This document shows positions 4,056-5,214 of a stretch of 5,214 bases of DNA, piece after piece; within the stretch, counting starts at the first letter, position 1, and each line of letters begins with the position of its first letter. The position numbers and the translations under genes are program-made. The notes beneath the pieces were generated by a model. That model ran no database searches and was not told the origin of the DNA. It saw only the letters and a list, made by a program, of their open reading frames with translations. The stretch comes from Pseudomonadota bacterium (GTDB lineage Bacteria > Pseudomonadota > Alphaproteobacteria > Rhizobiales > Rhizobiaceae), in assembly GCA_023388675.1 (NCBI GenBank), contig JAEWFU010000408.1, positions 1-5,214 on the forward strand, in the 5' to 3' direction.

Positions 4056-5214
4056 TCATTGCCCCCGCTCCTCCCTGAGCCGGAAACGCTGGATCTTGCC
4101 GGTCGCCGTCTTCGGCAACGCAGGAACGAACTTAACCGAGCGCGGATATTTGTAGGGCGCGATCATCGCCTTCACGTGGTCCTGCAACGTGCGGATCGTA
4201 TCGCCATTGGCCGCGCTTCCCGCGACAAGCACGACATAGGCCTCGACGATCTGGCCGCGCTCCTCGTCCGGCGCGCCGATGACGGCGCATTCGGAAACGA
4301 ACTCGTGCGCCAGCAGCGCGGCCTCGACCTCCGGTCCGGCAATATTGTAGCCGGCGGACAGGATCATGTCGTCGGAGCGGGCGGCGAAGCGGAAACGGCC
4401 GTTCTCGTCCTGCACGAATGAATCGCCGGTGAGGTTCCAGCCGTCGCGCACATAGTCCTTCTGGCGCTCGTCGGCGAGATAGCGGCAGCCGGTCGGTCCG
4501 CGAACGGCAAGCCTGCCGATCGTGCCGCGCGGCAATTCGGTCATGTCCTCATCGACGATCTTCGCCTCGTAACCCGTCACCGGCCTGCCGGTAACACCGG
4601 GTGCGCGGTCATCCAGCCGGTTGGAAATGAAGATATGCAGCATCTCGGTCGCGCCGATGCCGTCGAGGATCGGCTTTCCGGTCTTGGCAACCCACTCCTC
4701 GTAGACCGGCGCCGGCAGCGTCTCGCCCGCGGACACCGCAATGCGTAGCGACGACAGGTCCGCCCCCTCGTCCATCGCCTTCATCATATCGCGGTAGGCG
4801 GTCGGCGCGGTAAACGAGATGGTCGCCTTATAGGTCTCGATGATCTCGACCATGTTCGGCGGCGTCGCGCTTTCGAGCAATGTCGCGGCAGCCCCGAACC
4901 GCAGTGGAAAAACCGCCAGTCCGCCGAGGCCGAAGGTAAAAGCCAGCGGCGGCGAGCCGACAAACACGTCGTCAGGCGTCACGTTCAAAACTTCGCGGGC
5001 ATATGCATCGGCGATGATGAGAATGTCGCGATGGAAATGCATCGTCGCCTTGGGCACGCCCGTGGTGCCGGAGGTGAAACCGAGCAACGCGACATCGTCG
5101 CGGCCGGTCTTCACCGCCTCGAAGGTGACCGGCTTGTCGAGCGCGGCGCGATCCAATTCCGCATCGTGGTTTGCGGTGCCGTCGAACCCGACCACCTGTT
5201 TCAGGAAGCGGCTT
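4056..5214 (-). CDS. Aryl-CoA ligase, probably 2-aminobenzoate (anthranilate)- or benzoate-CoA ligase (5' end cut by window)
   Basis: Acyl-adenylate-forming enzyme: it activates an aromatic acid with ATP and transfers it to CoA in the cytoplasm. The frame is open to the window edge, so the visible 385 residues are the C-terminal part; about 150 N-terminal residues of a usual ~540-residue ligase are missing. The GTG at 5195 is an internal valine codon, not the start. In visible numbering: the P-loop FTSGTTGVPK at 46-55, followed by TMHFHRD, a form I associate with benzoate/2-aminobenzoate ligases; GIGATEMLHIF (185-195), the A5 region typical of benzoate-CoA ligases; WNLTGD (259-264); the hinge FRFAARSDDMILSAGYNIAG (274-293); and the catalytic lysine K373 in PKTATGKIQR. 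kynA follows directly, and its pathway can yield anthranilate through kynureninase, so 2-aminobenzoate is the favoured substrate by context. Benzoate or another aryl acid is not excluded. The stop TGA overlaps an ATG in another frame (ATGA, 4059-4056). Confidence 0.9.
   Translation of the reverse strand, partial: SRFLKQVVGFDGTANHDAELDRAALDKPVTFEAVKTGRDDVALLGFTSGTTGVPKATMHFHRDILIIADAYAREVLNVTPDDVFVGSPPLAFTFGLGGLAVFPLRFGAAATLLESATPPNMVEIIETYKATISFTAPTAYRDMMKAMDEGADLSSLRIAVSAGETLPAPVYEEWVAKTGKPILDGIGATEMLHIFISNRLDDRAPGVTGRPVTGYEAKIVDEDMTELPRGTIGRLAVRGPTGCRYLADERQKDYVRDGWNLTGDSFVQDENGRFRFAARSDDMILSAGYNIAGPEVEAALLAHEFVSECAVIGAPDEERGQIVEAYVVLVAGSAANGDTIRTLQDHVKAMIAPYKYPRSVKFVPALPKTATGKIQRFRLREERGQ

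Noticed and set aside
4056..5195. GTG at 5195 as the start of the CoA ligase
   Set aside because: The frame continues upstream to the window edge, and a start here would remove the N-terminal part of the adenylation domain expected in this family.

Overview
The window is GC-rich and every supported gene lies on the minus strand, so transcription runs from high to low coordinates. In that order the genes are: an aryl-CoA ligase of the benzoate/2-aminobenzoate-CoA ligase type (5' end outside the window), tryptophan 2,3-dioxygenase (kynA), a periplasmic substrate-binding protein of the branched-chain/aromatic-acid (HAAT) ABC family, the permease livH, and the permease livM (3' end outside the window). 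Gene style, base composition and the families of palindromic intergenic repeats suggest an alphaproteobacterium of the Hyphomicrobiales (Mesorhizobium/Phyllobacterium/Rhizobium type). This placement is inference; no rRNA or other marker is present.

Region by region: 1-452 is the N-terminal 150 residues of LivM, and livM starts 4 bases after the livH stop. 457-1377 is livH, with a GTG start. 1378-1561 is a spacer holding a RIME-like double-hairpin repeat. 1562-2707 encodes the binding protein with a clear signal peptide. 2708-3040 is a 333-base spacer with a Shine-Dalgarno, an 18-base dyad, a weak terminator-like hairpin and a 185-base nested inverted repeat. 3041-3877 is kynA. 3878-4055 is a spacer almost filled by a 125-base inverted repeat with 32-base arms. 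4056-5214 is the C-terminal 385 residues of the CoA ligase.

Working hypothesis: TDO opens the indole ring of tryptophan. The kynurenine route then yields anthranilate (kynurenine formamidase and kynureninase are not in the window), and the CoA ligase could activate anthranilate to 2-aminobenzoyl-CoA for aerobic CoA-dependent breakdown. The ABC importer beside them may bring in tryptophan, kynurenine, anthranilate or a related aromatic acid. The individual families are ordinary and well recognised. The less ordinary signals are in the spacers: three repeat elements, one in each spacer longer than 100 bases, and a repeat-derived open frame that overlaps the ligase stop and the kynA start by ATGA at both ends.
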